DNA of 23,082 nucleotides, taken from an uncultured Flavobacteriales bacterium. GTDB taxonomy: Bacteria; Bacteroidota; Bacteroidia; Flavobacteriales_E; Vicingaceae. Position numbers and translations under genes: made by a program. Shown here in pieces: positions 1 to 7,577 of this stretch (positions within the stretch are counted from its first letter, which is position 1; every line of letters starts with the position of its first letter). The stretch is taken from NCBI GenBank assembly GCA_913059105.1, contig CAJXRL010000010.1, forward strand, positions 1-23,082, written 5' to 3'. The notes beneath the pieces were generated by a model that was not told the DNA's origin, searched no databases, and saw only the letters and a program-made list of their open reading frames with translations.

Positions 1-47
1 CTACACAGAGTAGATCGTCGGCAGCGTCAGATGTGTATAAGAGACAG
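1..47 (+). other. Nextera sequencing adapter (artefact)
   Basis: Not genomic. Bases 15-47 are the Illumina Nextera read-1 adapter, ending in the 19-base transposon mosaic end (29-47). Bases 7-14 (AGAGTAGA) match a standard Nextera i5 index, and bases 1-6 (CTACAC) are the end of the P5 oligonucleotide. The reverse complement of the same block closes the window at 23034-23082. Genomic sequence starts at 48. Confidence 0.98.
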
Positions 48-200
48 GTTAAAACAGTTTAATTTAAAAAATTAAAAATGAATTCAATTGAATTAGATTG
101 GTTAGATCTGTTTTGATATTCGGCTTTTCGATTTCCCTTCCCTTTTTCGTGCAAAATAACAGGCAAGAAATAGATAATCAACTAATTTGACAATTATAAG
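48..200. other. AT-rich flank, no gene seen
   Basis: About 150 bases of very AT-rich sequence downstream of the acyltransferase stop codon. It holds a perfect 14-base palindrome (81-94, AATTCAATTGAATT), which may be chance in such low-complexity sequence. I see no coding region, no RNA gene and no convincing terminator. Confidence 0.6.
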
Positions 201-1313
201 TTATTTGTACTTGCGCTTATGACCAAGGCTAATTAACGGTTTTTCAACTTTCATATGTAATATGTATCCTAAATAAATCGATAAGATCAAAGTTAACATG
301 GTAAGGCCTAAATCTTGAAGGTTGTTTAATCGAGGTTGTTGGTTTAATATAGCCGCATGAAGCACACCTGAAATAAACTGATGAAAAAGATAGGTTCCAT
401 AAGAAATAAAACCAAAAAATTTCAGGAATTTACTACTCAGTATTTTACTGTAAAACCCACTTCTATAGCTTATTGCTGAAAGAATGAGAAGAGCAAATAC
501 TATATTAAATAAACTATGATCAAAAGGTCCGATTTTATGAAAAAATGTCAGCAAGAATATAAGACCAAGTAATAAAAAAATGATTGTGAAAACAACTTTT
601 GATTTCCCTTTAATTCGGATTATTAGGTCCTTTTCGCAAACCAGATAGGCCAATAAAACACCAACAAATAAACCATCCATACGCATTTGGAAGGGCAAGA
701 TTTTCATATAAAACAAATCTGTTGATGCCCTAAATATTGGTGCTGCTATAATTAATGGTATTACTAAATAGGGAATCCACTTTTTCTTGAAAAAGTAAAT
801 AATAAAGGGCAATAATAAATAAAATTGCTCATCAATACCCAATGACCAAGTTGGAGTTAATATCCTTGCTCCATATGTGCCTGAAAAAGCCATCATGTAA
901 TTTTGAATATAAATAAAGTAGGACCAAAGGGGTAATTCGTTGGCGAAAAGAAAACCCTCTGGGTCGTTTATTCCTGTTTGTTTTAATAAAACATAACAAA
1001 CCAAGAGTATATAAAACAACGGCATGATCCTTATTACTCGGCGGAAATAAAAAACATAAAAAAATCGTTTTGATCCTCGGTTTTCAATTAGAATTTTAGC
1101 TATTAGATAGCCCGATAGTACAAAAAACAAGTCTAAAGCACTCCAAGTAAAAAAAGTTGCCTTCCGAATAGCTATTACAAAAAGAGATGGATTGGGTGTA
1201 AGTAGTAATTGATTGTTAATTAGATGATAAATAAGAACCATTAACAATGCTATGCCCCTTATACCATCAAGTTCTGGAATTCTTGTTGAATTATATTTAA
1301 AAATATTAGACAC
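201..1313 (-). CDS. Acyltransferase 3 family membrane protein
   Basis: A 370-residue polytopic membrane protein of the acyltransferase-3 (OafA/YrhL-like) family. These enzymes move acetyl or other acyl groups across the inner membrane onto cell-surface sugars such as O-antigen, capsule or peptidoglycan. Visible signatures are the N-terminal ELDGIRGIA...LIYH motif (about residues 14-30, with the family's conserved His at 30), DLFFVLSGYLI (61-71), the basic FRRVIRIMP stretch (about 90-98) and TPTWSLGIDEQFYLLLPF (153-170). About ten hydrophobic segments follow one another. Length is normal for a stand-alone acyltransferase-3 domain without an SGNH domain. The acceptor cannot be told from sequence, and no polysaccharide cluster surrounds it. 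It is separated from the OmpA-family gene by 41 bases that contain a TAnnTTTG element, so it probably has its own promoter. Confidence 0.9.
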   Translation of the reverse strand: MSNIFKYNSTRIPELDGIRGIALLMVLIYHLINNQLLLTPNPSLFVIAIRKATFFTWSALDLFFVLSGYLIAKILIENRGSKRFFYVFYFRRVIRIMPLFYILLVCYVLLKQTGINDPEGFLFANELPLWSYFIYIQNYMMAFSGTYGARILTPTWSLGIDEQFYLLLPFIIYFFKKKWIPYLVIPLIIAAPIFRASTDLFYMKILPFQMRMDGLFVGVLLAYLVCEKDLIIRIKGKSKVVFTIIFLLLGLIFLLTFFHKIGPFDHSLFNIVFALLILSAISYRSGFYSKILSSKFLKFFGFISYGTYLFHQFISGVLHAAILNQQPRLNNLQDLGLTMLTLILSIYLGYILHMKVEKPLISLGHKRKYK

Positions 1314-1332
1314 TTCTTTTCTGCTCTTTTAG

Positions 1333-1366
1333 CAAATGTATCTTTTTAACTCTTTTAATTCTCCAA
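1333..1366 (-). promoter_or_regulatory. Candidate promoter of the acyltransferase gene
   Basis: On the minus strand, TACATTTG (1333-1340) is an exact match to the Bacteroidota -7 element TAnnTTTG, 19 bases before the acyltransferase start. A TTG (1364-1366) lies 23 bases upstream, at the long end of the usual spacing, and falls inside the 3' end of the preceding gene. Confidence 0.4.
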
Positions 1367-3280
1367 AATCACGAATTCAGTTCTTCGATTTGTCTTTCTG
1401 CCATCTTCAGTTTCGTTATCAGCAACAGGTTCAGTTTCACCATAACCTTTAGCTTGCAGTCTCTCCGAAACAATACCTGCTTTTACCAAATAATTTCTTA
1501 CCGACTTGGCTCTATCGTGCGATAGTTTCATATTTGTGTCCTCTGACCCAACGTTATCGGTATGCCCACCAATTTCAACCACCATCTTAGGGTTGGTTTT
1601 TAACAAGTCTACAGCTTTACTTAACTCTATGTAACTTTCTTGAGACAGTGTTGCGCTTCCAGTTTCAAAAAATATATTGTTCAAGATCACTCTAGCTCCT
1701 TTTTCAATTGGTTCTAATTTAATGTCTTTTTTAATCTCGGTATATTTTGTTTTTTCAGGAACCTCAAACTTATTCGAATAAAAGAAAAACCCTTCCTTAT
1801 TAGCCGAAACACTGTAGTTTCTGCCCGAAGGCAGAACAATCAAATACTCTCCTGTTTCAGAATTACTTTTTGCAGTTGCAATTAACTCCCCAGTATTTAT
1901 ATCCTCTACTAAAATCCATGCTCCTATTAAACTTTTGTCTTTAGCATTTTTTACTAAACCACTTACAATTACAGATGGTGTCGGTTTTAATTCATCGGGC
2001 AAGTCGACAGAGTATAAATCCATTTTCCCTTCTCCGCTTCTGTCGGATGCAAAATAGGCTCCTTCTCCACTTGCCGAAATGGTGAAATATGTATCCTCTC
2101 CTGCCGAGTTTAAAGGTGCTCCAAGATTTTTAGGCTCGGACCATTTACCATCCTCAAATACACTTACAAACAAATCCATGTCTCCAAACCCTGGGTGACC
2201 TTCTGAAGAAAAATACATTGTTTTCCCATCAGTTGCCAAATAAGGGCTTTTTTCTGCAAATGGAGTATTAATGTTAGATCCCGCATTTTGTGGTATCCCC
2301 CATTGCCCAAATTTATTTTTTCTACTTATGTAAATATCCATACCATCATCATAAGAGCCAGCTTTGCCCGACACAAAAGCTAGTGTTTGTCCATCGGCAG
2401 AAAGGCTCGGTTGAGAATCCCAATCATCACTATTCACTACATTTCCCATGTTCGTTGGCTTACTCCAGGTGTTTCCCTCTAATTCGCACATATAGAGATC
2501 ACAACTTCCCACGCCATCATTGCCACATTTTACATAAATCATAATCTGTCCGTCTGGCGAGAAAGTAGATGTTCCGTCACTGTCATAAGAATTAATTGGT
2601 TCTGGCAACAGCTTGGCTTCTCCCCATTGGCCATTAACTTTTTCCACAAAATACAAATCTGATCCCCAATCATTTAATTCGTCCTCGTCAAGATTGTCAA
2701 GCCCACCTTTACGTTCGCTTGTAAAGTAAAGTTTGGTCCCTGTTGGGTCAATTTGCGGCATCATATCGTCCGAAATTGAATTAACACGTGAACCTAAATT
2801 TATTGGTTCCGCCATCGTGTTTTTCCGGTTCCTGACTTCTATCGATTTTTCGGCATAATATTTTAAATAGGCAGCTTTGTGATGATAAATTTCTAATGAG
2901 TGAGATTTACCGAACCGATTTAAGAAAATTTGATAATCTTTTCCTGCCTCCGCTAATTTTCCTATTTGGGTATTCGATTTTCCACGTAAGTAAAAATACC
3001 ATGCCTTGTATTTTGGATCTGCTTTTTCTAATTTATTAAAGAATTCGACTGCTTTTGAATAATTTTCTAAATTATAATGAGAATAACCTAAATAATACAA
3101 TGCATCAGCATGGTTAGGGTCTTTTTCCAAGGCTTTTTCAAATTGCTCAATGGCATCTTCATACGAACTCTCTTCGTATAATTCTTTTCCTTGTTCACTA
3201 TAATAATTAGCCATTTGAGATTGAGAATAACCAACTATACCTATCAATAAGAATACTATACTAACTATAAATGACTTCAT
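1355..3280 (-). CDS. PorE-like TPR / PD40 propeller / OmpA-family protein
   Basis: A periplasmic or outer-membrane-associated protein of 641 residues. In order it has a signal peptide (1-20, ending ...GYSQ), TPR repeats (about 24-93), a PD40/WD40-like beta-propeller (about 171-425, repeated SxDGxxLxF-type blades), a carboxypeptidase-regulatory-like domain (about 438-521) and a C-terminal OmpA peptidoglycan-binding domain (about 531-641). Asp575 in GGHTDN and Arg590 in SHDRAK fall 15 apart, matching the known diaminopimelate-binding pair of OmpA domains. This four-part order is that of PorE, the type IX secretion component that tethers the machine to peptidoglycan. However, Bacteroidota carry several paralogues of the same layout, and no lipobox Cys is visible here, unlike P. 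gingivalis PorE. I therefore call it PorE-like and not porE. A start at 3322 is also open, but it adds 14 residues before an otherwise perfect signal peptide and would lie inside a hairpin, so I chose 3280. Confidence 0.88.
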   Translation of the reverse strand: MKSFIVSIVFLLIGIVGYSQSQMANYYSEQGKELYEESSYEDAIEQFEKALEKDPNHADALYYLGYSHYNLENYSKAVEFFNKLEKADPKYKAWYFYLRGKSNTQIGKLAEAGKDYQIFLNRFGKSHSLEIYHHKAAYLKYYAEKSIEVRNRKNTMAEPINLGSRVNSISDDMMPQIDPTGTKLYFTSERKGGLDNLDEDELNDWGSDLYFVEKVNGQWGEAKLLPEPINSYDSDGTSTFSPDGQIMIYVKCGNDGVGSCDLYMCELEGNTWSKPTNMGNVVNSDDWDSQPSLSADGQTLAFVSGKAGSYDDGMDIYISRKNKFGQWGIPQNAGSNINTPFAEKSPYLATDGKTMYFSSEGHPGFGDMDLFVSVFEDGKWSEPKNLGAPLNSAGEDTYFTISASGEGAYFASDRSGEGKMDLYSVDLPDELKPTPSVIVSGLVKNAKDKSLIGAWILVEDINTGELIATAKSNSETGEYLIVLPSGRNYSVSANKEGFFFYSNKFEVPEKTKYTEIKKDIKLEPIEKGARVILNNIFFETGSATLSQESYIELSKAVDLLKTNPKMVVEIGGHTDNVGSEDTNMKLSHDRAKSVRNYLVKAGIVSERLQAKGYGETEPVADNETEDGRKTNRRTEFVILEN

Positions 3281-3300
3281 AATTTCTTTTTTTATAAACC

Positions 3301-3341
3301 AATAAAAGGGAGGTAACTCCAAAAGCTACACTCCCTTTATT
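3301..3341 (-). terminator. Hairpin terminator or intercistronic structure
   Basis: Arms AAAGGGAG (3305-3312) and CTCCCTTT (3331-3338) pair. GTAAC/GCTAC can extend the stem inward with one mismatch and a bulged A. On the minus strand the stem is followed by TTTTATT. It lies between the PQQ-propeller stop and the PorE-like start. It could end transcription of the upstream block or cap its 3' end while allowing read-through. The T-run is short and interrupted. Confidence 0.5.
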
Positions 3342-3355
3342 CAAGTGCACTAACC

Positions 3356-4969
3356 TTAGCGCGTCTTCAATTTGGTTACTTGTTTTTTCTCATATGCCCA
3401 AACAAACTTCCCGTCTTCGCTTAAAAATTGCTTCGAGTCCTTTTTAGCATTGTACATTACATATGAGCAGTCATCCAAATTAAATGCTGCAAAATCATTT
3501 TTCTCTGTTCTCATGAGTAATATATTGTCCACCAATTTTTCGGATTTTGCTTTTTTGTATTTATTAGTTTTCACTAATTTCCCATCAGAAATCTTGAATA
3601 GGGAAACTCCTTTTTGTCCAACAACTACAATCTTATCCTTGTACTTTAATATTTCAACTGCGAGTCCAACTCCTCCATTCTTTACATCTTCTTCGTAATT
3701 AACGTTACCGTCAGAATAACGAATAGAGTATAATGATTTACCGCTTGAAACAATAAGATTTTGTTTGTCTACAAATGCATTGGTTATACCTTTCTTAAAC
3801 CTTTCTGAATCCCACGCTTGAGTGCCAGTTTTTGTATCGAAAGCCATTAAACCATTTGGTTTAATATTAACTGTTCCTACGGTATAAGTGTAGGTTATAA
3901 CTCCATCTACAGTAGTTTTTGTTATCGATTGAAATTCAACAACCCCACCAATCTGAGCAATTAATTTGTCTTCGATTACAAATAAGTTAGGGATAGCTTT
4001 TGCAGATTTGAATTCAGGCGTAGCCCACAAAAGCTTTCCAGTGTTTAAGTCGTACTTATTGATAACAAATTTGCTCTTTTTCGTTTTATTAATAATGTAG
4101 ACATCTCTACCAACTCTCAATGGATCTGCTATAGCACCATAAAGAGCGTAATTGCCTTTTTTTGAACCATCAGTATATGCTGCAGCCCAAAGTGTGGCTC
4201 CTGTATTCACATCGAATACTTGTAAGCCATTCATCGTTAAGAATATCTTATCTTTTTCAATATTCAAATCATAAATTCTTTCTTTTGTTACCAGTTTCTT
4301 TCCAGGAATTCCCCTATACGTTGCTTCCCACTTGATATCGCCATTTGCCATATCCATGCGAACAATCTGGTTTTTAAAGCCTTTAAAAAGGCCCTTTAGT
4401 CCAGGAGGGGCGACATTTAACATTACTAAATCTCCATCAATAAATTCGGAAATAGCAATTGCTCCTTTAAAAGCAGTTGACTCCCACTTTTCTTCCCCAG
4501 TTCTTGCATCCACAAAAGTTAGACTTTCTGCCAAAGACAATAAGAATCCTTTCTTTTCAGCTATATAAGTTATATTCTCATCAGTCAACCCTTGATAAAT
4601 TGAACTTTCCCAAAGAATTTTACCTGTATTCAGATCCACAACTGCCAGCTTATCTTTTCCGACCTTTTTATCAAACAAAAATATTGCGTCAGACTCCCAA
4701 AAAGGGGCAAAGGCATCTACTTTTCTTAAACCAGGAACCAATTCTTTATATGGTTTTGACCATACAATTGATCCATCTGATGTTTTGTAAACAGTAATTT
4801 CCTTATTGGTAGCAATGTAGCTCACTTCCCCTGGTCCTTCCAAACCTGTTCCTACCCAGTTGGTTTTATGTTCGAATTTTTTCGTCCATTCTGTTTTCAT
4901 ATCCTCTTGAGCAAATGAGCCGAAGCTCAAAAAGATGCATGATAATGCTGTTAATACTTGCTTTTTCAT
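3356..4969 (-). CDS. Exported PQQ-like beta-propeller repeat protein
   Basis: A 537-residue exported protein with signal peptide (1-20, MKKQ...FGSFAQ). It is followed by repeated blades of the PQQ-like type, each with a D-x-x-T/N-G-x-x-x-W core: DLNTGKILWES, DARTGEEKWES, DMANGDIKWEA, DVNTGATLWAA, DLNTGKLLWAT, DTKTGTQAWDS. Such domains form seven- or eight-bladed propellers. BamB of the outer-membrane assembly machine is the best-known scaffold example, and quinoprotein dehydrogenases are the enzymatic ones. I see neither the vicinal Cys pair nor the catalytic acidic motifs of quinoprotein dehydrogenases, so a scaffolding or binding role is more likely. There is no lipobox, which argues against BamB itself. 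It lies 38 bases downstream of the small exported protein and is probably cotranscribed with it. Function unknown. Confidence 0.85.
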   Translation of the reverse strand: MKKQVLTALSCIFLSFGSFAQEDMKTEWTKKFEHKTNWVGTGLEGPGEVSYIATNKEITVYKTSDGSIVWSKPYKELVPGLRKVDAFAPFWESDAIFLFDKKVGKDKLAVVDLNTGKILWESSIYQGLTDENITYIAEKKGFLLSLAESLTFVDARTGEEKWESTAFKGAIAISEFIDGDLVMLNVAPPGLKGLFKGFKNQIVRMDMANGDIKWEATYRGIPGKKLVTKERIYDLNIEKDKIFLTMNGLQVFDVNTGATLWAAAYTDGSKKGNYALYGAIADPLRVGRDVYIINKTKKSKFVINKYDLNTGKLLWATPEFKSAKAIPNLFVIEDKLIAQIGGVVEFQSITKTTVDGVITYTYTVGTVNIKPNGLMAFDTKTGTQAWDSERFKKGITNAFVDKQNLIVSSGKSLYSIRYSDGNVNYEEDVKNGGVGLAVEILKYKDKIVVVGQKGVSLFKISDGKLVKTNKYKKAKSEKLVDNILLMRTEKNDFAAFNLDDCSYVMYNAKKDSKQFLSEDGKFVWAYEKKQVTKLKTR

Positions 4970-5007
4970 AATAATATGGTTTAGGTTAGTGTTCTGAAAT
5001 AATTAAT

Positions 5008-5376
5008 TTAAAATTTGAATTCGTAAATAAATTGATAGCTCTTATCCTTTGGCATTTTAAAAGGGAAAGCGTACTCTTTCATGAAATTTTTAAGAGCGTT
5101 TTGTGTCGGAATATCTCCTCCTTCTCTTTCCAATGGATTAATGGTTACTACTTGCCCTTTATGCTTTATAGTCAACTTCATGGTGTAGCTTCCTTCAGGG
5201 CTTTTTTCCTCTTTCCATTCTTTAAGAAGCCCTTCTTTCATGCTATAATCAAGTTGCTTGTATGCTGCTTCTATTACTTGTTCCTGCTCATCATAAAATG
5301 GCTTTTTCTGTGCTGTAACTGAAAAACTCGTTGTCATTATTAATACGATTCCTGCTATTTTTAAAAATATTTTCAT
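5008..5376 (-). CDS. Small exported protein of unknown function
   Basis: A 122-residue protein with an obvious signal peptide (MKIFLKIAG...SVTAQ, residues 1-23) and a mature part of about 100 residues rich in charged and aromatic residues, ending YEFKF. The mature part alternates short beta-like stretches (YTMKLTIKHKGQVVTI) and looks like a single small alpha/beta domain. I cannot place it in a family. A longer reading from 5409 adds 11 residues before the signal peptide and overlaps the preceding gene. The start at 5376 leaves a 5-base gap to that gene, which suits tight translational coupling. It sits between two propeller proteins in the same direction, so a role as a partner of one of them is a reasonable guess but only that. 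Confidence 0.75.
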   Translation of the reverse strand: MKIFLKIAGIVLIMTTSFSVTAQKKPFYDEQEQVIEAAYKQLDYSMKEGLLKEWKEEKSPEGSYTMKLTIKHKGQVVTINPLEREGGDIPTQNALKNFMKEYAFPFKMPKDKSYQFIYEFKF

Positions 5377-5381
5377 GATTT

Positions 5382-6488
5382 CTATTGGTTTGATTTTTTG
5401 AATTTCCATTTGATTAATGAGTTACCATAACTCATGAGAATGTATTTGTCTCCCGGTAAGAAAACAAAACTGGTATTCGTTCCCGCGTAAATTCCTTTTT
5501 TAGCGTTTTTCCATATTTTCATCTTCGTGTTATATAAATCTAACATGCTGCCTGTTTCTACTTCATAAATATTTAATGATGGAAATAATTCCACCGTTGC
5601 CACAGCAAAATATTTTTGGTTACCACTGTATCCAAATTCTGGTTGCATAGATGTTCTACTTAAATACCCTTCTCTTGTTGGCTCATATCCTTGGTTTGGA
5701 AGAGCAACGTTGATATATGAATTCGAAGCCATGTTGAAACTCAACAATCGATCTCCATCATCCGTATAGGTAAGTAGGTTTATGTTGTCATAAAACTCTT
5801 GTACTACCTTCTCAATCATTAAAGTTTCAGTGCTATAAATGGCAATCATATGCTTTGTTTTAGCTGTTGCTTTAATTACTTTCTTGTTTGCAGCAACCTT
5901 TCCAACCATCATCACTTCTTTCTTACTTGGTTTAATAACTACGGCTATTTCTTGCCCATCAGGGCTTATTGCTAAAGCATTACAAGCTTCTTCTGGTTGA
6001 AAACTTTTAGTTGTTTTTCCCGTCATAATATCTCTAAAATGAACAGTCCCGTTTTCCAACGTGACCATCTGACTTTCATCAAACGAAATCTTCACATCGT
6101 TGATTTTATTAAAAGAATGAATTACCTTTCCTTGGGCAACATCTATTACTTTATAGTCTGCTTGTTTTGATTTTTTAAATGAGGTTTCCGTTTTCTTCTC
6201 TTGTAAAAGCAGATAACTTCCTTTCTGAGAATAATAAATATTATACCCCATCCATTTTGAACTAACATCAATCTCCTTAATGATTGTTCTTTCAGCCATG
6301 TTATAAAGTAGTACAGGTTGGTTTTTTCCGCAAACCATTGCCACAGTTTTACCATCGGGAGACAAATCCATTCCTGTAATATTGATTGCCTTTTCAGCAA
6401 TGGTCCAACGCTCGAAGTTTTTATTAATGTCTTGTGCACTCAACGAATAACACATTATTGTAAGCGAAATAAGTAATGCTTTTTTCAT
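5382..6488 (-). CDS. Exported WD40-like beta-propeller protein
   Basis: A 368-residue exported protein with signal peptide (MKKALLISL...SLSAQ, about 1-19). The rest looks like a degenerate WD40/YVTN-type propeller: repeated units with L-S-P-D-G-K-T-V-A (about 42-50), SFDESQMVTLENG, ALAISPDGQEIAVV and a closing FLPGDKYILMSYGNSLIKW. No catalytic motif is visible. It is the first gene of a probable operon running to the PQQ-propeller gene, with an exact TAnnTTTG element in front. Extracytoplasmic WD40-like proteins are frequent in Bacteroidota and usually act as binding scaffolds. The ligand is unknown. Confidence 0.8.
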   Translation of the reverse strand: MKKALLISLTIMCYSLSAQDINKNFERWTIAEKAINITGMDLSPDGKTVAMVCGKNQPVLLYNMAERTIIKEIDVSSKWMGYNIYYSQKGSYLLLQEKKTETSFKKSKQADYKVIDVAQGKVIHSFNKINDVKISFDESQMVTLENGTVHFRDIMTGKTTKSFQPEEACNALAISPDGQEIAVVIKPSKKEVMMVGKVAANKKVIKATAKTKHMIAIYSTETLMIEKVVQEFYDNINLLTYTDDGDRLLSFNMASNSYINVALPNQGYEPTREGYLSRTSMQPEFGYSGNQKYFAVATVELFPSLNIYEVETGSMLDLYNTKMKIWKNAKKGIYAGTNTSFVFLPGDKYILMSYGNSLIKWKFKKSNQ

Positions 6489-6506
6489 GATTTTTTATTT
6501 GTGAGA

Positions 6507-6514
6507 CAAATCTA
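6507..6514 (-). promoter_or_regulatory. Candidate -7 element of the exported-propeller operon
   Basis: Minus-strand TAGATTTG is an exact match to TAnnTTTG and ends 18 bases before the ATG at 6488. No good TTG is seen at the usual distance upstream (the position holds TTT), so the -33 element is weak or an activator is needed. The repeated AACCTAG at 6557-6577 is placed where an activator could bind. Confidence 0.45.
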
Positions 6515-6556
6515 TTCTGATCTGAGGTGCTTAGAAATAGAGTAATCCACGTATTT

Positions 6557-6577
6557 AACCTAGGGTAAACAACCTAG
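6557..6577. repeat. Tandem AACCTAG repeats upstream of propeller operon
   Basis: AACCTAG occurs at 6557-6563 and again at 6571-6577, start to start 14 bases. Each is followed by a similar tail (GGTAA and TGGATAA). The second copy overlaps the stop codon of the stand-alone LuxR-type gene (TAG at 6574-6576). The pair lies about 45-60 bases upstream of the -7 element of the WD40-like gene, a typical place for an activator site. Confidence 0.4.
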
Positions 6578-6789
6578 TGGATAATATTAGCTTTGAGTGC
6601 GTATCGAATCATACCTGCTAAATTTTTCACTCCAATTTTGTTGCGAATGTTCGTGCGATGTGTATCTACTGTGCGGTGAGAAATTCCCAAGAACTTCCCA
6701 ATTTTGGTGTTTGAGTAGCCGTCCGCAATTAGTTTTAGAATTTCTATCTCTCGTGCAGTAAGAGGGTTTGAAAAGTTTTTTTGTAGCAT
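6574..6789 (-). CDS. Stand-alone LuxR-type HTH regulator
   Basis: A 71-residue protein made almost entirely of a LuxR/NarL-type helix-turn-helix domain: LTAREIEILKLIADGYSNTKIG followed by the recognition-helix region ISHRTVDTHRTN. There is no receiver domain. It aligns without gaps to the C-terminal 62 residues of the neighbouring response regulator with 33 identities by my hand count, so the two probably arose by local duplication and loss of the receiver. Two starts are possible: 6816 (80 residues) or 6789. I chose 6789 because the extra codons lie inside an inverted repeat and add nothing to the fold. Without a receiver it may bind DNA constitutively, or act with or against the full regulator by forming mixed dimers. 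The exported-propeller operon lies directly downstream. Confidence 0.8.
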   Translation of the reverse strand: MLQKNFSNPLTAREIEILKLIADGYSNTKIGKFLGISHRTVDTHRTNIRNKIGVKNLAGMIRYALKANIIH

Positions 6790-6821
6790 AACACTTAATT
6801 TTTTACAAAAAAACAAGTGTT
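6790..6821 (-). promoter_or_regulatory. AT-rich hairpin abutting the start of the LuxR-type gene
   Basis: AACACTT (6790-6796) and AAGTGTT (6815-6821) form perfect 7-base arms. The inner T-run and A-run can extend the stem after a mismatch. The structure ends directly at the ATG (6787-6789). It may reduce translation, or at DNA level form an operator. It is unlikely to be an intrinsic terminator, since the stem is AT-rich and no T-run follows it. Confidence 0.35.
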
Positions 6822-6872
6822 TTGTGAAGAAAGAAATAGAGTGATTAACCTAAATGATATCCGTTAATTACC

Positions 6873-7529
6873 TTAATTTACAAGACCGTTTTTAATAGCA
6901 AACTTTATTAACCCCGCTATATTATGGACCTCTAACTTTTTCATTAAGTTAGTTCTATGTGTATCAACGGTACGGTGAGAAATGAATAGTTTGTCTCCAA
7001 TTTCTTTGTTTGAGAACCCTTCGGCGATTTGTCTTAAAACATCTACTTCTCGCTCAGTTAACTTGGAAAGTTGCAGAGAGTCCTTATCTACATCAAAAGT
7101 AGAATGCCTCTTTTGCTCCGGATTCAGCAATAGCTGTGTTACCTCAGCACTAAAGTAACTTTTGCCTTTGCTCACATTACAAAGTGCATTGTGAAATTCT
7201 ACTCGATCAGAATTTTTGAGCAGATACCCGTCAGCTCCTATATCCATAACTTTCCTAATTAAAGAAACCTCATTGTGCATGGTTAAGATAATGACTTTGC
7301 ATTCTTTACGATCCTTTTTAATTCTTCTCGTTGCTTCCAATCCATTCATTACTGGCATATCTATATCCATCAAAACAATGTCAGGGTGAAAAGTCTCTGC
7401 TAATTGTAAGCCTTCTTTTCCATTTCGCGCGGAGGCCACAATTTCGAAGTTTGGAAGCTCATTTACAATGGAAACCAGTCCATCTAAAACCAACTGATGA
7501 TCGTCGACCACAAGAATTGAGTATGCCAT
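6873..7529 (-). CDS. NarL/FixJ-family response regulator
   Basis: A 218-residue cytoplasmic transcription regulator. The receiver domain (1-120) has the acidic pair Asp9/Asp10, the phosphoacceptor Asp55 in LMDIDMP, Thr83 and Lys105 in LLKNS, all expected for an active receiver. The LuxR-type HTH (about 153-215) contains SKLTEREVDVLRQIAEGFSNKEIG and ISHRTVDTHRTN. Kinases of the HisKA_3 (NarX/DesK) type phosphorylate such proteins. One is encoded about 1.3 kb away at 8866-10848 and is the likely partner, although a glycosyltransferase gene on the other strand separates them. The start at 7529 gives the canonical receiver N terminus MAYSILVVDDH. Targets are unknown; the adjacent exported-propeller operon is a candidate. 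Confidence 0.93.
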   Translation of the reverse strand: MAYSILVVDDHQLVLDGLVSIVNELPNFEIVASARNGKEGLQLAETFHPDIVLMDIDMPVMNGLEATRRIKKDRKECKVIILTMHNEVSLIRKVMDIGADGYLLKNSDRVEFHNALCNVSKGKSYFSAEVTQLLLNPEQKRHSTFDVDKDSLQLSKLTEREVDVLRQIAEGFSNKEIGDKLFISHRTVDTHRTNLMKKLEVHNIAGLIKFAIKNGLVN

Positions 7530-7577
7530 AAACAGGTACTTTAACTTAGTTTGTTGTGCAGAGGTAAATATTATCGT

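Noticed and set aside
81..94. 14-base palindrome AATTCAATTGAATT near the left end as an operator
   Set aside because: It lies in low-complexity AT-rich sequence downstream of a gene, with no promoter or start codon near it.
1355..3280. Firm naming of the OmpA-family gene as porE and the region as a type IX secretion locus
   Set aside because: Domain order fits, but paralogues share it, the lipoprotein Cys is missing and no other por/spr gene is present.
1355..3322. Longer start for the PorE-like gene at 3322
   Set aside because: It adds 14 residues ahead of a complete signal peptide and begins inside a hairpin; 3280 fits better.
4332..4797. Plus-strand open frames inside the PQQ-like gene
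   Set aside because: They are antisense to a clear propeller protein, have no recognisable domain and show Ser/Phe/Leu-rich composition typical of shadow frames; other such frames in the window were left out for the same reason.
3356..4969. Assignment of the PQQ-like protein as BamB
   Set aside because: It has the repeat type but no lipobox, and none of the usual BAM-related neighbours (such as der) is present.
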